Origin: Bradyrhizobium sp. AZCC 1721
GTDB taxonomy: Bacteria > Pseudomonadota > Alphaproteobacteria > Rhizobiales > Xanthobacteraceae
Direction of reading: 5' to 3'
Assembly: GCF_036924715.1 (NCBI RefSeq)
Contig: NZ_JAZHSB010000001.1
Location: forward strand, 6,625,001-6,689,000
DNA: 64,000 nt
Shown here piece after piece: positions 1-10,254 of the stretch (positions are counted from its first letter, which is position 1; each line of letters opens with the position of its first letter). Made by a program: the position numbers and the translations under genes. The notes beneath the pieces were generated by a model. The model had not been told where the DNA came from. It did no database searches and worked only from the letters and a program-made list of their open reading frames with translations.

Positions 1-175
1 TACGCTGGTATTCAACGGTGATCCCATCACTGCTGAGGGGCGGGAAATCTGGCCGCACATAAGCGCATGCCGCGGCTGCACTCAAGAGTTAATTGATTGA
101 TTGACTAAATCCCGCAGCCCCCCTTAAATCCGGCCCATCTTTCCAAGCCACAAACAACATTCAGGGAGAACAGAC
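1..175. other. Upstream region, no confident gene
   Basis: One frame is open from base 2 to a TGA at 98-100 on the plus strand. It could be the last 32 codons of a gene that begins outside the window, but the peptide resembles nothing I recognise. The rest is leader for the thiolase gene, with a purine-rich ribosome site (AGGGAGA) about 7 nt before its ATG. Confidence 0.3.
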
Positions 176-1348
<1,173 letters not shown>

Positions 1349-1382
1349 GTAGCACGCCCTCAGGCGTCACAACAGCAAAGGT

Positions 1383-1503
1383 GTCGTCCCTGCGAATGCA
1401 GGGACCCATAACCACAAATGTTTGTGGTTGTACGTAGCTGGGGCTCCAGCTCGTTTCAATATTCAGAGCGGTGGTTATGGGCCCCTGCGTTCGCAGGGGC
1501 GAC
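1383..1503. repeat. Dispersed paired-hairpin repeat, type 1, copy A
   Basis: The left arm is GTCGTCCCTGCGAATGCAGG followed by GACCCATAACCAC. The right arm (1471-1503) is its near-perfect reverse complement, ending GCAGGGGCGAC. Each arm also folds on itself (CCTGCG/TGCAGG). The central part differs between copies. Similar elements lie at 3078, 7037, 25067/26631 and 40462. It may also act as a transcription barrier between the thiolase and ligase genes. Confidence 0.85.
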
Positions 1504-1525
1504 CACATTATTTTCGGGATTATGA

Positions 1526-3067
1526 ATGACTCACCCCTCGATCCACGCCCGGAATACGCCGAACAAGATCGCCTACCAAATGGCCGGCACCGGCAAGGCG
1601 ATCACCTATCGCGAGCTTGACGAGCTATCGAACCAGGGCGCGCAATTGTTCCGCAAGCTCGGCTTGAAGGCCGGCGACCACATCGCATTCCTGATGGAAA
1701 ACCGCCTGGCGTTCATGGAGATCTGCTGGGCGGCACAACGCGCCGGGCTCTATTACACCGCGATCAGCCGCTATCTCACTGAGGAAGAGATCGCCTATAT
1801 CGTGAACGATTGCGGCGCCAAGGTCTTCATCACCACGCCGCAATGTGCCGACAAGGTCAAGGGCCTGATCAAGGGCGAACCCGGCGAGCCGCTGTTCTTC
1901 ATGGTTGACGAGCCGGCGCCCGGCTTCCGTTCCTTCGACAAGGAAGCGATTGCGATGCCTGTGACGCCGATTGCAGACGAGGTCGCCGGCTATGACATGC
2001 TGTATTCGTCCGGCACCACCGGCCGGCCCAAGGGCATCAAGAAGGAGTTCGAGGGCAAGGCGATCGACGTGCCGAACCCGCTGTTGAAAATTCTCTGCGC
2101 CGACATGTGCGGCATGTCGTCCGACAGCATCTATCTGTCGCCGGCGCCGCTCTATCACGCAGCTCCCCTGCGCTTCAACATGATGGCGATCACGCTCGGC
2201 GGCACCTCCATCATCATGGAGCACTTCGACGCCGAGGAATTCTTAAAGCTTGTCGAGAAGTACAAGGTCACGCAGTCGCAGCTCGTGCCGACCATGTTCG
2301 TGCGGATGCTGAAATTGCCGGACGAGGTGCGCGCGGCTTACGACGTCTCGACGCTGAAAGGCGCGATCCACGCCGCCGCGCCCTGCCCGGTCGACGTGAA
2401 AGCGAAAATGATCGAGTGGTGGGGGCCGATCCTGATCGAATATTACGCCGGCTCCGAAGGCAACGGCGTCACCGTTTCAACTTCGCAGCAATGGCTGACC
2501 CACCGCGGCACCGTCGGCCGCGCCGTGGTCGGCAAGGTTAAAATCCTCGACGAGAATGACGAGGAGAGACCGACCGGCGAAATCGGCACGGTCTATTTCG
2601 CCGACGCGCCTGTTTTCACCTATCACAACGATCCCGAGAAGACCAAGAAGGCCTACAACGCCAAGGGCTGGTCGACGCTCGGCGACGTCGGCTACCTCGA
2701 CGAGGAAGGCTATCTCTATCTCACCGACCGCAAGAGCTACATGATCATCTCCGGCGGGGTGAACATCTACCCGCAGGAGACCGAGGACATCCTGATCACC
2801 CATCCTGCCGTCTCCGACGTCGCCGTGTTCGGCGTGCCCAACGATGAAATGGGCGAGGAGGTCAAGGCCGTGGTGCAGCCGCACGACATGGCAAAAGCCG
2901 GCAGGGATCTCGAGGCCGAACTGATCGCGTTCTGCCGAAAACATCTGTCGCCGATCAAGTGCCCCAGGAGCATCGACTTCGAAGCCGAGTTGCCGCGCAC
3001 GCCGACGGGAAAATTGGTGAAGCGCCACCTGCGCGACAAATATTGGCCGAAGCCGGTGAAAGCGTAA
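1526..3067 (+). CDS. AMP-dependent acyl-CoA synthetase
   Basis: A 513-residue ANL-superfamily ligase that activates a carboxylic acid to its acyl-CoA through an acyl-adenylate. The ATP-binding loop YSSGTTGRPKG is near residue 165, the adenylate-contacting YAGSEGNGV near 307, and the hinge region GDVGYLDEEGYLYLTDR near 395. The C-terminal catalytic lysine is in PRTPTGKLVKR. The likely ATG has only a weak ribosome site; an ATG 4 nt upstream is in another frame. It lies downstream of a thiolase and upstream of an epoxide-hydrolase-like gene, all on the same strand. The acid substrate is unknown; medium- or long-chain fatty acids or cyclic acids are possible. Confidence 0.93.
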   Translation: MTHPSIHARNTPNKIAYQMAGTGKAITYRELDELSNQGAQLFRKLGLKAGDHIAFLMENRLAFMEICWAAQRAGLYYTAISRYLTEEEIAYIVNDCGAKVFITTPQCADKVKGLIKGEPGEPLFFMVDEPAPGFRSFDKEAIAMPVTPIADEVAGYDMLYSSGTTGRPKGIKKEFEGKAIDVPNPLLKILCADMCGMSSDSIYLSPAPLYHAAPLRFNMMAITLGGTSIIMEHFDAEEFLKLVEKYKVTQSQLVPTMFVRMLKLPDEVRAAYDVSTLKGAIHAAAPCPVDVKAKMIEWWGPILIEYYAGSEGNGVTVSTSQQWLTHRGTVGRAVVGKVKILDENDEERPTGEIGTVYFADAPVFTYHNDPEKTKKAYNAKGWSTLGDVGYLDEEGYLYLTDRKSYMIISGGVNIYPQETEDILITHPAVSDVAVFGVPNDEMGEEVKAVVQPHDMAKAGRDLEAELIAFCRKHLSPIKCPRSIDFEAELPRTPTGKLVKRHLRDKYWPKPVKA

Positions 3068-3077
3068 TCTCTCCATT

Positions 3078-3217
3078 GTCGTCCCTGCGAACGCAGGGAC
3101 CTATAACCGCCGCTGTTGATCGCTTTACAAAGCTGGGGCCACAGCCTTTTATCGCGGCGAACATTTGTGGTTATGGGTCCCGGATCGCGCTCGCTACGCT
3201 CACTTGTCCGGGACGAC
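3078..3217. repeat. Dispersed paired-hairpin repeat, type 1, copy B
   Basis: The left arm GTCGTCCCTGCGAACGCAGG starts at 3078. The right arm starts with GTGGTTATGGGTCCC at 3167 and ends GTCCGGGACGAC. The right hairpin contains a different insert (a GCGCTCGCTACGC-type stem) where copy A has GTTCGC, so arms seem to be exchanged between element types. The element ends 15 nt before the next start codon, just outside its ribosome site. Confidence 0.8.
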
Positions 3218-3232
3218 AAGGGAGTGCGCCAG

Positions 3233-4411
3233 ATGAACAAAACAACTTCCCTCCCCGAAATCCCCCTCCCCTCCACCATCCGCTCCCGCTACGTCGATGG
3301 CATCAACGGCCTCCGCATGCACGTGCTGGAGGCCGGCTTCGAGACACCCGGCCGTCCGTGCCTCCTGCTCCTGCACGGCTTTCCCGAACTCGCCTATTCC
3401 TGGCGCAAGGTGATGCCGGTTCTCGCCGGCGCGGGCTATCACGTGATCGCGCCGGACCAGCGCGGCTATGGCCGCACCACCGGATGGAATCCGGACTATA
3501 ACGGCGACCTCGCCTCGTTCCGCCTCACCAATCTGGTGCGCGACGCGCTGGGGCTGGTGTCGGCGTTCGGCTACGCAAGCGTCGATGCCGTGATCGGACA
3601 TGATTTCGGCTCGTCGGTCGCGGCCTGGTGCGCGCTGATACGGCCCGACGTGTTTCGCTCGGTCGTCATGATGAGCGCACCGTTCGGCGGACCTCCATCG
3701 CTGCCGTTCAACACCGTGCACGAGCCCGCCAAGCCGGCCGATGATCCCATTCACCGCGAGCTCGCTGCGCTGCCACGCCCGCGAAAACATTACCAATGGT
3801 ATTACTCGACGCGCGAGGCGAACAACGACATGCACCGCGCGCCGCAGGGCGTCCATGATTTCCTGCGTGCCTATTACCACCACAAGAGCGCCGACTGGAA
3901 AGCCAACCAGCCCTACCCGCTGAAATCCTGGAGCGCAGACGAGATCGCAAAGCTGCCGACTTATTATGTGATGGACCTCGCCAACGGCATGGCGGCCACC
4001 GTTGCCGAGGAAATGCCGTCGGCCGCCGAAATCGCCGCCAACAAATGGCTGCCGGACAATGAGCTTGCCTTCTACAGCGCCGAGTACCAGCGCAACGGAT
4101 TCCAGGGCGGGCTGCAGTGGTATCGCTGCGGCACCTCCGGCGCGTTTGTGCCGGAATTGCAGATATGGTCCGGCCGCACCATCGACGTGCCGTCCGCTTT
4201 CATCTCGGGCAAGCAGGACTGGGGCACCTATCAGCGCCCCGGCGTCTATGAGGCGATGCAGTCGCGAGCCTGCACCAACATGACCGGCTGCCATCTTGTC
4301 GACGGCGCCGGCCACTGGGTGCAGCAGGAGCAGCCCGGCGAAGTGAGCCGGTTATTGATGCAATTCCTGCAACAAGCAGAGGACAACGCAGGGACAAAGG
4401 CGAGCCAGTAA
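3233..4411 (+). CDS. Alpha/beta hydrolase, epoxide hydrolase-like
   Basis: A 392-residue alpha/beta hydrolase. The oxyanion-hole HGFPE motif is near residue 47, and the nucleophile elbow GHDFGSS puts Asp at position 124, the nucleophile of epoxide hydrolases and dehalogenases rather than the Ser of esterases. A catalytic His is in DGAGHWVQQEQP near the C-terminus. The reading frame is open further upstream, but the ATG at 3233 is preceded by AGGGAG and lies just after a dispersed repeat, so it is the best start. It is somewhat longer than the usual ~320 residues because of an extended lid. The Asp nucleophile and HGxP motif support epoxide hydrolysis; dehalogenation is the main alternative. 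Confidence 0.85.
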   Translation: MNKTTSLPEIPLPSTIRSRYVDGINGLRMHVLEAGFETPGRPCLLLLHGFPELAYSWRKVMPVLAGAGYHVIAPDQRGYGRTTGWNPDYNGDLASFRLTNLVRDALGLVSAFGYASVDAVIGHDFGSSVAAWCALIRPDVFRSVVMMSAPFGGPPSLPFNTVHEPAKPADDPIHRELAALPRPRKHYQWYYSTREANNDMHRAPQGVHDFLRAYYHHKSADWKANQPYPLKSWSADEIAKLPTYYVMDLANGMAATVAEEMPSAAEIAANKWLPDNELAFYSAEYQRNGFQGGLQWYRCGTSGAFVPELQIWSGRTIDVPSAFISGKQDWGTYQRPGVYEAMQSRACTNMTGCHLVDGAGHWVQQEQPGEVSRLLMQFLQQAEDNAGTKASQ

Positions 4412-4517
4412 CGTACCGGCAAGAGACGACCGCCGCTGTACAGCTATTGCTCTTGCCGCACGCACCCAAACTGCGCATCATCCGCGCCGTATTCGGAAAC
4501 AGAGCGGAGCGTACGCC

Positions 4518-5990
4518 TTGGCCAAATCGCAATGGAGTTTCAAGACCGCCGTTGAACTATCGGCCGCGCTTGCCGCAAGGAAAGTCTCCGCGGTTGAACT
4601 GGCCGAGGACGCGATCGGCCGGATCGAGCGGCACGATGCGAAGATCAACGCGATTTGCGTGCGCGATTTCGAACGCGGCCTTGCCGCCGCCCGCGCGGCC
4701 GACGCCGAACTTGCGCGCGGCGTGAAGAAGCCACTGCTCGGCCTCCCGCTGACCGTGAAGGAATCCTACAATATCGCGGGGCTGCCGACGACGTGGGGCA
4801 TTGCGGCGCAAAAGGATTTCACGCCGACGGAGGATGCGCTGTCGATCTCGCGCGTCAAAGACGCCGGCGGTGTGATCCTTGCGAAAACCAACGTGCCGCT
4901 CAACCTCGCGGACTGGCAGAGCTACAACGACATCTACGGCACCACCAATAACCCTTATGATCTCGGCCGCACGCCGGGTGGCTCGTCCGGCGGCTCCTCG
5001 GCCGCGCTCGCGGCCGGCTATGGCCCGCTATCGCTCGGCTCCGACATCGGCGGTTCGCTGCGCGTGCCGGCGTTCCATTGCGGCGTCTATGCACACAAGC
5101 CGACCTTTGCGCTGGTGCCGGGGCGTGGCCACACCCCGCCGCCATTCCAGCCGCTGCCGCTCGACCGCGACCTTGCCGTGATCGGCCCGATGGCACGCAG
5201 CGTCGCCGATCTCTCGCTGCTGCTCGACACCATCGCCGGTCCCGATCCGCTGGAGGCCGGCAAGGGTTACAAACTTGCCCTGCCGCCGCCGCGCCACGGC
5301 GCGCTGAAAGATTTTCGCGTGTTGGTGGTTGATACCGACCCGGTCATGCCGACCGACGAGGTGGTGCGCGGCACGATCCACAAGCTCGCCGCCAACCTCG
5401 AAAAGGCCGGCACCAAGGTCGATCGCAACAGCCCGTTGCTGCCAAACTTTTCCGAGACGTCCCGGCTCTACATGCGGATGCTGATGTCGTTCCTCGCCGC
5501 TTCCTTCCCGCCGGAAATCTATGCCGGCGCGCAGGCCGCCGCCGCCGCGCTACCGCCGAGCGATGTAAGCCTTGCTGCCGAACGCCTGCGGGGCATGGCG
5601 CAAAGCCACCGCAACTGGTTGATGGACGACGTCGCGCGTGCGCGCCTGCGGGCGCAATGGCGCGAACTGTTCAAGACCTATGATGCTGTGATCTGTCCGA
5701 TCATGCCGACCCCGGCCTATCCGCACGACCATTCCGTCGATCAGGAAAAACGTCGCATCGAGATCGACGGCAACGAGCACGTCTATCCCGATCAGCTTTC
5801 GTGGCCGGGCATCGCCACCCTACCCGGCTTGCCCGCGACCGCGATCCCGACCGGCTTTTCGCCGGACGGATTGCCGGTCGGTGTGCAGATCGTCGGGCCG
5901 TGGCTGGAGGATCGCACAACGCTGAAGCTGGCGGAACTGATCGAGCGCGAATTCGGCGGCTTCAAGCCGCCGCCGATGTTTGATGATTGA
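4518..5990 (+). CDS. Amidase (amidase-signature family)
   Basis: A 490-residue serine amidase of the amidase-signature family, which hydrolyses carboxamides to acid and ammonia. The Ser-cisSer-Lys triad is visible: Lys81 in LTVKESYN, Ser156 in the GGSSGGSS loop and Ser180 in GSDIGGSLRVP. The start is a TTG at 4518; the next upstream in-frame region gives no better start, and a GGAG lies a few nt before it. A 106-nt gap follows the hydrolase gene. The substrate is unknown. It is a distinct gene from the amidase at 32.1 kb, which sits in a transport operon. Confidence 0.92.
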   Translation: MAKSQWSFKTAVELSAALAARKVSAVELAEDAIGRIERHDAKINAICVRDFERGLAAARAADAELARGVKKPLLGLPLTVKESYNIAGLPTTWGIAAQKDFTPTEDALSISRVKDAGGVILAKTNVPLNLADWQSYNDIYGTTNNPYDLGRTPGGSSGGSSAALAAGYGPLSLGSDIGGSLRVPAFHCGVYAHKPTFALVPGRGHTPPPFQPLPLDRDLAVIGPMARSVADLSLLLDTIAGPDPLEAGKGYKLALPPPRHGALKDFRVLVVDTDPVMPTDEVVRGTIHKLAANLEKAGTKVDRNSPLLPNFSETSRLYMRMLMSFLAASFPPEIYAGAQAAAAALPPSDVSLAAERLRGMAQSHRNWLMDDVARARLRAQWRELFKTYDAVICPIMPTPAYPHDHSVDQEKRRIEIDGNEHVYPDQLSWPGIATLPGLPATAIPTGFSPDGLPVGVQIVGPWLEDRTTLKLAELIEREFGGFKPPPMFDD

Positions 5991-6065
5991 AGATCCCTCG
6001 TGCCGGGGAGTTGCGCGCAAGCGTATCTCCTCGCCGGGAGGTGAAGCGGTATCGTTGAAAGCGCC

Positions 6066-6626
6066 ATGCGGACTTTCATTCGAAGCGTCATCGCCGTCGT
6101 CGCCGGCTTCCTGCTGATGTGGCCGCTTGGCTATGCCTATGCCGCGCTCGGCTGGCCAACGTTCCACTTGTGGGGGCTGATGCATGGCACCTTTGTCGCT
6201 GCCTGGCCTACCCTGTCGATCCTGGCATTCCTGGCACTGGGGTATCTGCCGCTTTTCCCGCGCATCGACGACGCAGCGCTTCTGATGGCCGGCCTTGTTT
6301 GGGGTCTGTTGCTGGCCACTGCTTTCAACATCCGCCACGCTCTCGGCTTTGAGATTGCCTATGGCCTGTTCAGCGTCACGGCGGTTATCGTTGCAGTACT
6401 ATGCATCTTTGCCAAACGCCGGCTCCGTTTGGCGCTGCTCGTGGTATCGCCGCTTGTTTTCCTGAACTTGGATCTTCTGCTGGTGCCGCCAGCGCTTGAA
6501 CAACTCGTGTCTCGAGCCATCTTTGATCTCAAGCAGCTCTTGCCGCCTGTCGCCTTCTCGCTCGCGGGTTACGTGCTTGGCTCGCTCGCCCGTGTCGTGA
6601 TCAAACGCTCGCCGAGAACAGCGTGA
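6066..6626 (+). CDS. Small integral membrane protein, unknown function
   Basis: A 186-residue hydrophobic protein that I cannot assign to a family. About five membrane segments are visible: residues 7-27, 42-62, 73-92, 99-115 and 121-140, with a less certain sixth near 162-178. The C-terminus is basic (VIKRSPRTA). No catalytic motif is seen. It lies between the amidase and a SnoaL-like gene on the same strand, with 38 nt to the latter, so the two could be cotranscribed. Confidence 0.7.
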   Translation: MRTFIRSVIAVVAGFLLMWPLGYAYAALGWPTFHLWGLMHGTFVAAWPTLSILAFLALGYLPLFPRIDDAALLMAGLVWGLLLATAFNIRHALGFEIAYGLFSVTAVIVAVLCIFAKRRLRLALLVVSPLVFLNLDLLLVPPALEQLVSRAIFDLKQLLPPVAFSLAGYVLGSLARVVIKRSPRTA

Positions 6627-6664
6627 TAGCCGCTCTGCAGTGACGAACAAGAACCGGAGGAATC

Positions 6665-7018
6665 ATGAACAACGACCTCGCCGAGCTGACAGAGCTCAAC
6701 CGCGATTATGTCGCTTCCGTGCAAAACTCCGACGTCAAGCGCTTCGATGAAATCCTTGCCGCCGACTTCTATTGCTCAAATCCCGACAAGACGCTGGTCG
6801 ACCGCGCGACGTTTCTGAAGCAGACGGCTGTGCCGGTCACGATCAAGAATCTGACCGCGCACGACGTCAAAATCCGTGTGCTCGGCGACTTCGCCATTAT
6901 CCACGCCGCGACGAGCTATACGACCGCGGACGGCCAGCAGGCTCACGGGCGCTATACCGATTGCTGGGCGAAGCAGAATGGCAAGTGGCTTGCGGTGTCG
7001 GCGCACGTGTCGCGGTGA
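6665..7018 (+). CDS. SnoaL-like / DUF4440 protein
   Basis: A 117-residue single-domain protein of the NTF2-like fold (SnoaL/DUF4440). The pattern is typical: an N-terminal helix with LNRDYVASVQNSDVKRFDEI, then FYCSNPDKTLVDRATFL, and a final strand pair with GRYTDCWAKQNGKWLAVSAH. Such proteins are small cone-shaped enzymes or binding proteins; no function can be deduced here. A strong ribosome site (GGAGGAA) lies just before the ATG. The gene converges on the alcohol dehydrogenase gene, with a paired-hairpin repeat between them. Confidence 0.85.
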   Translation: MNNDLAELTELNRDYVASVQNSDVKRFDEILAADFYCSNPDKTLVDRATFLKQTAVPVTIKNLTAHDVKIRVLGDFAIIHAATSYTTADGQQAHGRYTDCWAKQNGKWLAVSAHVSR

Positions 7019-7036
7019 GCAAACATCCAACCCCGC

Positions 7037-7154
7037 GTCGTCCCTGCGAAAGCAGGGACCCATGACCACTGACGCCGGTTGGGAGAGAAGCCGTCTCACC
7101 TTGTACCCATTCCGTGGGCCGCGGCGTATGGGTCCCGGCGTTCGCCGGGACGAC
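7037..7154. repeat. Dispersed paired-hairpin repeat, type 1, copy C
   Basis: The left arm GTCGTCCCTGCGAAAGCAGG begins at 7037; the right arm runs from GTATGGGTCCCGGCG to CGCCGGGACGAC. It fills the gap between two convergent genes and may serve as a bidirectional terminator. Confidence 0.8.
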
Positions 7155-7176
7155 GGATGCAATTGCGAACTACGCC

Positions 7177-8265
7177 TCACGCATCAAACACGATCACGCT
7201 GCGTAGCGTCTTGCCGGCTTTCATGTTGGCAAAACCCTCGTTGATTTCGGAGAGCTTCAGCTTGGCCGAGATCCAGTCCTCCAGATGCAGCTTGCCGCGC
7301 ATGTAGAATTCGACCAGGCGAGGCATGTCGACGCGGAAATGGTTGGAGCCCATCGACGAGCCCTGAATGCGGCGCTCGCGTAGGAAGTCGAAGCCGTGCA
7401 GCTCGATCTTCTGGCCGAACGGGATCATGCCGACGATGGTCGCGGTGCCGCCGGCCGCCAGCATCGCGAAGGACTGTTCGGCGGTCTCCTTGCGGCCCAG
7501 CACCTCGAAGGAGTGATGCACGCCGCCGCCCGTCAGCTCGCGCACCTGCTGCACCACGTCGCCCCTGGAAGGATCGACGATGTCGGTGGCGCCGAGTTTT
7601 GTGGCCAACTGCAGCTTGGCCGGATTGGTGTCGATCGCGATGATGCGGCCAGCGCCAGCGATCGCGGCGCCATTGATCGCGGCCATGCCGACGCCGCCGC
7701 AGCCGATCACGGCCACCGTTTCGCCGGCCTGCACTTTTGCGGTGTTCACGACCGCGCCGTAGCCGGTGATGACGCCGCAGCCGATCAAGGCGGCCAGTTC
7801 CAGCGGCATGTCCTTGCGGATTTTGACGATGGCGTTCTCGTGCACCAGCATCTGCTCGGCGAACGACGAGAGATTGAGGAACTGATGAAGCTTCTCTTCG
7901 CGCGCCCAGGACAGCCGGTTTGACTGACCGGGCAGCATCTTCACGGTCGTGTCGGTGCAGAGCACGGTGCGGCCGGTGGTGCAGTTATCGCAGGTGCCGC
8001 AGAACACCGAAAGACACGTCACGACGTGATCGCCGGGCTTTACATAGGTCACATCGGAGCCGACCTTTTCGACCACGCCCGCCGATTCATGCCCAAGCAC
8101 GGCAGGCAGCGGGTGCGGATACAGTCCCTCCATGAAGTGCAGGTCGGAATGACAGAGGCCGGCGACGCGCGTGCGGATCAGGACCTCGCGCGGACCGGGA
8201 TTCGGGACGCTGACCTCCTCTATCACGAGCGGCTGGTTGACTTCATGCAGAACGGCGGCCTTCAT
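7177..8265 (-). CDS. Zinc-dependent alcohol dehydrogenase
   Basis: A 362-residue medium-chain dehydrogenase/reductase. Catalytic zinc ligands are Cys38-His39 (GLCHSDLH) and His59-Glu60 (GHESAG). The structural-zinc lobe has four cysteines, Cys89, 92, 95 and 103. The Rossmann motif GCGGVGMAAINGA is followed by an acidic residue in AIDTNPAK, favouring NAD over NADP. The start at 8265 is chosen because GGGGAAG lies at good spacing and the protein begins MKAAVLHE as in relatives; the frame is open further upstream. It lies 49 nt downstream of the acyl-CoA dehydrogenase gene and is probably cotranscribed with it, as for oxidation of an alcohol released in acyl-chain degradation. Confidence 0.93.
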   Translation of the reverse strand: MKAAVLHEVNQPLVIEEVSVPNPGPREVLIRTRVAGLCHSDLHFMEGLYPHPLPAVLGHESAGVVEKVGSDVTYVKPGDHVVTCLSVFCGTCDNCTTGRTVLCTDTTVKMLPGQSNRLSWAREEKLHQFLNLSSFAEQMLVHENAIVKIRKDMPLELAALIGCGVITGYGAVVNTAKVQAGETVAVIGCGGVGMAAINGAAIAGAGRIIAIDTNPAKLQLATKLGATDIVDPSRGDVVQQVRELTGGGVHHSFEVLGRKETAEQSFAMLAAGGTATIVGMIPFGQKIELHGFDFLRERRIQGSSMGSNHFRVDMPRLVEFYMRGKLHLEDWISAKLKLSEINEGFANMKAGKTLRSVIVFDA

Positions 8266-8314
8266 CGGTGCTTCCCCTTCAATTCTGTTTTTTTGAACCG
8301 GTACTGGCTGCAGC

Positions 8315-10096
8315 CTACGCTGCGACAAGCAATTCGCCAACCTCGGCCATGCCGACGCTGCGTTCGCCGAGCAAATGGCCTGATATCACGCGCTGGGTGG
8401 CATTTTCCGCAAGCCGAAACGGATCGCTCGGCGTGACGCGATGGTCGACCACCATCCGCGATAGCAACAGCCGCCTGGCGTCGCCGCGCATCTCGTGGAT
8501 ACGGCCGCCCTCCCAGGCCAGCGCAACGGCGCTGGCGACATGGTAGAGCAGGCTGGTGGCGCGCCGCGCATCGCCTTCATTGTCGGGCCGGCTGGCTACC
8601 TCGCGGGCAAAGCCGACCGCGCTGTCGGTCAGTTCACGTAAGCGATTGCGCCAGGCCTGCGGCACGTTGGTGCTGTCGTCGAGGCGGGCGTGCAGATCGG
8701 TCGCGAGCGCGGCGTCGGCGCCGTGGCGGCCGACCGCGCGGGTCAGCGCGTCGATTGCGACGATGTTGCCGGTGCCTTCCCAGATCGAGCCGAGATGCGC
8801 GTCGCGCAGCAGCCGCGCGGTGGCAAACTCCTCAATGTAGCCGATGCCGCCGCGCATCTCCAACGCATCGCCGCAGACTTTTCGCGCGTCGCGCGTGGCG
8901 CGGAATTTCAGCGTCGGCGTCAGGATACGCAACAAAGCCGCCGCATCCTGGCTGCCGGCTTCCGCGCGATCGAGCGCGTCAGCCGTGAGAAAACTCATCG
9001 ACAGCGCCTGCTCGGTCGGCAGCATGATCTTCATCAACTGCCGCCGCGCCAGCGGCAGGTCGATGATGCGCTGCCCGAACACCACACGGTTCTTCGCCAC
9101 CGTCATCGCGTCATGGTGCGCGCGCCGCATCAGCGCGGTGGACTTGACGCCATTGGACAACCGTGAGGAGTTGACCATCTCGGCCATCTGCACGAAGCCG
9201 CGGTCGAGCTTGCCGACGGCGTAGGCAATCGCGCCCTCAAACTTGATCTCGCCCGACGCCATCGAACGGGTGCCGAGCTTGTCCTTCAGGCGAACGATCC
9301 GGTACTGATTCTGCGAGCCGTCATCGAGATACCGTGGCATCAGGAACAGGCCGACGCCGCGCGTGCCGGGACCTGCGCCCTCAGGCCGCGCCAGCAGCAT
9401 CACAATCTTGGCGTCGGCATTGGAGCAGAACCATTTCTCGCCGTAGAGACGCCAGTGATCGCCTTCCTGCACGGCCCGCGTCGTCAGCGTGCCGACGTCG
9501 GAGCCGCCTTCCTTCTCGGTCATGAACTGGCCGCCCTGAGTCAACTTGCTCATGTCGGTCTGGGTCAGGCCGTCGAGATATTTTGCCTTCAACGCGTCGC
9601 TGCCGAAACTGTTAAGCAGTTTCGCGCAACCATCCGTGACGTTGATCGGACAGCCCATGCCGAATTCGGTCTGATTGAACAGGAACGTGAAGGCATGCTT
9701 GGCGACGACGGGGTATTTATCCGGCCACCCCATGATGCCCTTGCGGATCGACATCGCGTGAATGCCGAACTCGCCGAACGCGGCTTTTTCCAGCTCGCGA
9801 TAGGCCGGGTGATATTCGATATGTTGGATATCGCGGCCGAACTTGTCGCGCTGGTGCAGCACCGGTGTATGGCGGTCGGCAAGCCGCGCGCATTCGTCGA
9901 GATAGCCGCCGGCCAATTCGCCGAGTCGGTCGAGATGCGGCTCGATATGGCGAAACAGCGCGTCCGGCAGATGCAGGCGAAGCAGATCCGTCAACGCCGG
10001 ATCGGCGCGGTAGAAATTCATCCCCGTCGTATCAGGTGCGAGCAATCCCGGCTGATTGGCTGACGCGGCTGCACGGTCTTGCATGAGTGGATGCAT
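8315..10096 (-). CDS. Acyl-CoA dehydrogenase, AidB-like
   Basis: A 593-residue flavoprotein of the acyl-CoA dehydrogenase superfamily, about 200 residues longer than ordinary members and closest in layout to AidB. The FAD/substrate block MTEKEGGSDVGT is followed by GEKWFCSNADA. Near the C-terminus, ALEMRGGIGYIEEF and SIWEGTGNIVAIDALTR match the AidB/isovaleryl-CoA-dehydrogenase-like signature, with the candidate catalytic Glu in WEGTGN. AidB itself is a DNA-alkylation response protein with DNA-binding ability; here the partner is an alcohol dehydrogenase, so a metabolic role is equally likely. The ATG at 10096 is chosen over one 36 nt upstream that lacks a ribosome site. Divergent from the SDR gene. 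Confidence 0.88.
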   Translation of the reverse strand: MHPLMQDRAAASANQPGLLAPDTTGMNFYRADPALTDLLRLHLPDALFRHIEPHLDRLGELAGGYLDECARLADRHTPVLHQRDKFGRDIQHIEYHPAYRELEKAAFGEFGIHAMSIRKGIMGWPDKYPVVAKHAFTFLFNQTEFGMGCPINVTDGCAKLLNSFGSDALKAKYLDGLTQTDMSKLTQGGQFMTEKEGGSDVGTLTTRAVQEGDHWRLYGEKWFCSNADAKIVMLLARPEGAGPGTRGVGLFLMPRYLDDGSQNQYRIVRLKDKLGTRSMASGEIKFEGAIAYAVGKLDRGFVQMAEMVNSSRLSNGVKSTALMRRAHHDAMTVAKNRVVFGQRIIDLPLARRQLMKIMLPTEQALSMSFLTADALDRAEAGSQDAAALLRILTPTLKFRATRDARKVCGDALEMRGGIGYIEEFATARLLRDAHLGSIWEGTGNIVAIDALTRAVGRHGADAALATDLHARLDDSTNVPQAWRNRLRELTDSAVGFAREVASRPDNEGDARRATSLLYHVASAVALAWEGGRIHEMRGDARRLLLSRMVVDHRVTPSDPFRLAENATQRVISGHLLGERSVGMAEVGELLVAA

Positions 10097-10254
10097 TTTT
10101 AGCCCTTGTTCGTTCCGCCCGATGTTGGTCAACTATCGATAACGCGGGCGGACGTGCCGTCAACAACCATAATTGGAGGGCCGCCATGGCGGACGATTGC
10201 CAGGCGGAATCGGGTTCCTAGATTACCTAATCCCCACCATCGAGGACTGCGCCC